Below, in pieces: positions 61,600 to 64,000 of a stretch of 64,000 nt of DNA. The stretch comes from JAGVSZ01 sp963747775 (GTDB lineage Bacteria > Pseudomonadota > Gammaproteobacteria > Burkholderiales > SG8-39). Position numbers and translations under genes: made by a program. The first letter of the stretch is position 1, and each line of letters starts with the position of its first letter. Location: assembly GCA_963747775.1 (NCBI GenBank), contig CAVVGT010000016.1:248001-312000 (forward strand). The letters run 5' to 3'. Under the pieces are notes generated by a model. It saw only the letters and a program-made list of their open reading frames with translations, did no database searches and had not been told where the DNA came from.

Positions 61600-63524
61600 G
61601 CGGTCTTTGCGGCTGGCACGGCGCGGCATCGGAAACGCAGGAGGCCGCAGGCGCCTTGGCGCGCATGGCCGAGAAGCTCGCCGTCGGGCCTGGCGAGACA
61701 CAGCAATGCCTGCGCTTGAATGGTGGCGGCATTGCGGCTTCCGGTCGCAACGTCGCTATCAGTATGGCTGAGACGTCAAGCCCGCGAAGAGCGTGCGGCG
61801 TGGTCGGCCGGCCGCGATGGACTGACACCGCGCTCGCCGCGGAGGCGGTCCGGGTCGGCATCGCGCGCAGCTTCCTAGCCGCGTACGAAGCGCACGGCGC
61901 CGCTGCGCTCGCCAAGCTCCAGGGTGCCTTCTCGCTCGCGGTGATCGACGAGGCGAGCGGCGAGGTCCTCATTGCCGTCGACCGGACGGAAACCTATCCG
62001 ATGGCTTACGCGGCCCCAGGCAGCGGGCTCGTCGTATTCGGTTCCCGCATCGACGCCGTCGTTTCGCATCCGGGCGTCTCGGCGGAGATCGACGCCCAGG
62101 CGCTCTACGACTACGTGTACTTCCACATGATCCCCGGGCCGCGCTCGGCGATCCGGGGCGTTTCGCGACTGCTGCCCGGCACCTACGGCTTGTTCAAGGC
62201 CGGAGCGCTCGAGGTGCGGCCCTATTGGGAGATGCGCTACATCGAGAACGAAACGGCGCCCTTCGGTGTGCTCAAGGACCGCTTTCTCCGGTGCCTGCGC
62301 GAGAGCGTTGCCGAAGCCGCCTCAGGCGAAGCAGTAGGCGCCTTCCTGAGCGGCGGCACCGACAGCTCGACCGTTGCAGGCCTCCTCACGGCAGTCTGCG
62401 CAGAACCTGCGAAGACATTCTCGATCGGGTTCGACGCCGCGGGCTACGACGAGATGGCGTACGCCCGAATCGCGGCGAAGCATTTCGGCACGCGGCAGTT
62501 CGAGTACTACGTTACCGCCGACGATGTCGTCGCCGCGGTCCCGATGATTGCGCGGGCGTACGACCAACCCTTCGGCAACGCCTCGACGGTGCCCACCTAC
62601 TATTGCGCCCGGCTCGCCGCGGCGGAGGGCGTCACGTGCATGCTCGGCGGCGACGGCGGCGACGAGCTCTTCGGCGGCAATGCGCGCTATGCCACGCAAT
62701 ATCTTCTGTCGCTCTACGGGGTGCTGCCCGAATGGCTTCGCGCGGGGGTCGCCGAGCCGCTCGCCTTCCGCATGCCGGGCGCCGCCGCGATCCCCGGGAT
62801 GCGCAAGCTGCAGGCCTATATCAGGCTCGCGTCCAAGCCGATGCCTGCACGGCTCGAGCACTACAATCTGCTGGAGCACCTCGGCCCCACGCGCATCTTC
62901 CGCGAGGAGTTCCTCGCCACGGTTGACCCCGGCGGCCCGCTCGGCCAGCTTGCGGAAACGTACCAACGCACCGACGCGCGGTCCCTGATCAACCGGATGC
63001 TGGCGCTCGACCTGAAGTACACCCTGGCCGACAACGATCTACCCAAGGTGACGCGGATGTGCGACCTTGCCGGTGTGGAGTGCGCCTTCCCGATGCTGGA
63101 TGAGCGCGTCGTGGAGTTCTCGGCACATCTGGCCCCCGAGCTGAAGCTGAAGGGCACCCGGCTGCGCTACTTCTTCAAGAAAGCGCTCCGGGACTTTCTG
63201 CCGCGAGAGATCATCGCGAAGACAAAACACGGGTTCGGCTTACCGGTCGGCCTGTGGCTCGAAAAACACCGAGCGCTCCGCGAGCTTGCCATGGACAGTC
63301 TCGCGGACCTCAAAGGCCGGAACGTCGTGCGGAGCGAGTTCATCGATGAACTCACTTCGCTACACCTCGCGAGCCATGCTTCATACTACGGAGTGATGGT
63401 GTGGGTGCTGATGATGCTCGAGCAGTGGTACAAGCATCACGACGCGTGGAACGCGAGCGCGACCTCGCGCATAGCCGCAGCCCTGGACGGTACTACAAAG
63501 CCACGGCAGGCGTCGGCCAGCTGA
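61596..63524 (+). CDS. Asparagine-synthase-like amidotransferase
   Basis: A 642-residue protein: N-terminal class II glutaminase domain (1-200) and C-terminal ATP-pyrophosphatase domain (about 220-620). GAFLSGGTDSSTVAG is the PP-loop and CMLGGDGGDELFGGN a second ATP/Mg site; KTKHGFGLPVGLWL is typical near the end. The N-terminus reads (V)SGLCGWHG, so the Cys that must be residue 2 after Met removal in active glutaminases is instead at position 5. It may use free ammonia or another nucleophile. Related proteins in exosortase loci probably amidate sugar acids or activate carboxylates. GTG start at 61596. Confidence 0.88.
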   Translation: MSGLCGWHGAASETQEAAGALARMAEKLAVGPGETQQCLRLNGGGIAASGRNVAISMAETSSPRRACGVVGRPRWTDTALAAEAVRVGIARSFLAAYEAHGAAALAKLQGAFSLAVIDEASGEVLIAVDRTETYPMAYAAPGSGLVVFGSRIDAVVSHPGVSAEIDAQALYDYVYFHMIPGPRSAIRGVSRLLPGTYGLFKAGALEVRPYWEMRYIENETAPFGVLKDRFLRCLRESVAEAASGEAVGAFLSGGTDSSTVAGLLTAVCAEPAKTFSIGFDAAGYDEMAYARIAAKHFGTRQFEYYVTADDVVAAVPMIARAYDQPFGNASTVPTYYCARLAAAEGVTCMLGGDGGDELFGGNARYATQYLLSLYGVLPEWLRAGVAEPLAFRMPGAAAIPGMRKLQAYIRLASKPMPARLEHYNLLEHLGPTRIFREEFLATVDPGGPLGQLAETYQRTDARSLINRMLALDLKYTLADNDLPKVTRMCDLAGVECAFPMLDERVVEFSAHLAPELKLKGTRLRYFFKKALRDFLPREIIAKTKHGFGLPVGLWLEKHRALRELAMDSLADLKGRNVVRSEFIDELTSLHLASHASYYGVMVWVLMMLEQWYKHHDAWNASATSRIAAALDGTTKPRQASAS

Positions 63525-63581
63525 CGCGCCACGTTGCCGAGACGAGCAATCGAAATCCGCGCGTCCGTGCTTCCTGGATGC

Positions 63582-63932
63582 TCACCGCAACCGGGGACCC
63601 AACGGCTCAAGCGAGCTGAAATAACTTGCGAGGGCTTTCATCTGATTTTCGTCGAGCCGGTGGGCGGCACCCGCCATCGCAGGATCGATACGGCCGCCGT
63701 CCCTATAGGCCTTGAGGACGAATATGAAGTCTTCGGCGGGCCAGCCGGCGATCGATGGTATGCCATTGTCTGGGCCATCGACCTGATGACAATTCGTGCA
63801 CTGGGGCGACAGGCGCTTGCCGTAGGCTCGCAATCTGGCGTTGTCGTCCGCCAGTGCGGAGGTCCCGAAGGTCATGAGGCCGACGGCGGTTGAGGCGCAG
63901 ACCGCTGCTAGTCGAACGCGTCTATCCATCAT
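63582..63932 (-). CDS. Periplasmic class I cytochrome c
   Basis: A 116-residue monohaem cytochrome with a signal peptide (cleavage near ALA-DD). Haem is bound by Cys45-Thr-Asn-Cys48-His49, and Met86 in IDPAMAGAAHRL is the likely sixth ligand. ATG at 63932 is preceded by AAAGG; a second ATG follows at once, and a longer frame upstream is not supported. Small cytochromes of this form are electron carriers, for example in sulfide or sulfur oxidation. It is convergent with the asparagine-synthase-like gene and its partner, if any, lies beyond the window. Confidence 0.88.
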   Translation of the reverse strand: MMDRRVRLAAVCASTAVGLMTFGTSALADDNARLRAYGKRLSPQCTNCHQVDGPDNGIPSIAGWPAEDFIFVLKAYRDGGRIDPAMAGAAHRLDENQMKALASYFSSLEPLGPRLR

Positions 63933-64000
63933 GGTTACCTTTCCCGGAGGCGCTCGCCGATTCAGAGTACAACACAATTCGACCGCATGCCACTGACGGG

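Noticed and set aside
39876..63524. Lasso-peptide biosynthesis, from PqqD-like, HprK-like, nucleotidyltransferase and asparagine-synthase-like genes
   Set aside because: There is no transglutaminase-like protease and no precursor peptide, and the synthase-like gene is 20 kb away in a different unit.

Overview
The window is high-GC DNA (roughly two thirds G+C by eye) with dense, tightly packed genes. It looks like a Gram-negative chromosome, most likely a betaproteobacterium. That guess rests on an RND copper efflux system, a TolC-type outer-membrane factor, lipoproteins, an ArnT-like transferase, and a set of genes typical of exosortase/PEP-CTERM (XrtA-type) exopolysaccharide loci (prsK, prsR, prsT, an EpsB-type sugar transferase, an XrtA-associated O-ligase). 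I found no tRNA, rRNA, CRISPR array or insertion sequence. The exosortase itself and any PEP-CTERM substrate are not in the window.

1-14 kb. A small sulfur/membrane unit on the minus strand (sterol desaturase-like, DsrE-like, cysteine desulfurase cut by the window edge) faces an ArsR-rhodanese regulator across a perfect palindrome. A MarR-EmrA-EmrB drug efflux operon follows. Then come a secreted alpha/beta hydrolase, a CDF zinc-type exporter, a K+/H+-type antiporter, an ArnT-like glycosyltransferase, a small secreted protein and an LTA-synthase-like phosphoglycerol transferase.

14.3-25.3 kb. One minus-strand copper/silver resistance cluster reads from 25.25 kb downwards: small periplasmic protein, CusC-like, CusB (with fused CusF-like tail), CusA, EamA transporter with a His-rich tail, cupredoxin, CusF-like, CopA-type ATPase, SHOCT protein. 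Several neighbours overlap by 4-11 nt, so translation is probably coupled.

25.3-43 kb. The exosortase-associated polysaccharide region begins. It has a YdcF-like protein, an acyltransferase gene broken by an in-frame TAG, a protease, a Sel1-SLT transglycosylase, UDP-sugar epimerase and dehydrogenase (TviC/TviB type), PrsT, PrsR, PrsK and an EpsB-type sugar transferase. After about 800 bp of less GC-rich non-coding DNA there is a compact HprK-like kinase / PqqD-like / nucleotidyltransferase / Tat-lipoprotein cluster.

43-50 kb. The most interesting locus. An MBOAT-SGNH membrane protein (one frameshift), an acyl carrier protein, an amino-acid-type adenylation enzyme and an acyl-CoA-dehydrogenase-like flavoprotein lie in one plus-strand unit. 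The first three roles match DltB/DltD, DltC and DltA; the dehydrogenase is extra. I infer a machinery that loads an amino acid on a carrier, oxidises it and moves it across the membrane onto the exopolysaccharide.

50-64 kb. A mosaic of short, frequently reversing units for sugar synthesis and decoration: GNAT/FemAB-like transferases, NeuD-like acetyltransferase, FdtA-like isomerase, a decayed FdtB-like aminotransferase, a GT2 enzyme, another DegT/DnrJ aminotransferase, a 5'-truncated copy of the beta-helix gene, a TPR protein, the O-ligase, an asparagine-synthase-like protein and a c-type cytochrome. Several genes here and in the preceding block are broken (frameshifts at 43.87 kb and within 53.2-53.8 kb, TAGs at 26.39 and 53.67 kb, truncation at 57.43 kb). 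Together with the mosaic orientation, this suggests either active gene turnover in a polysaccharide locus or local sequence errors.
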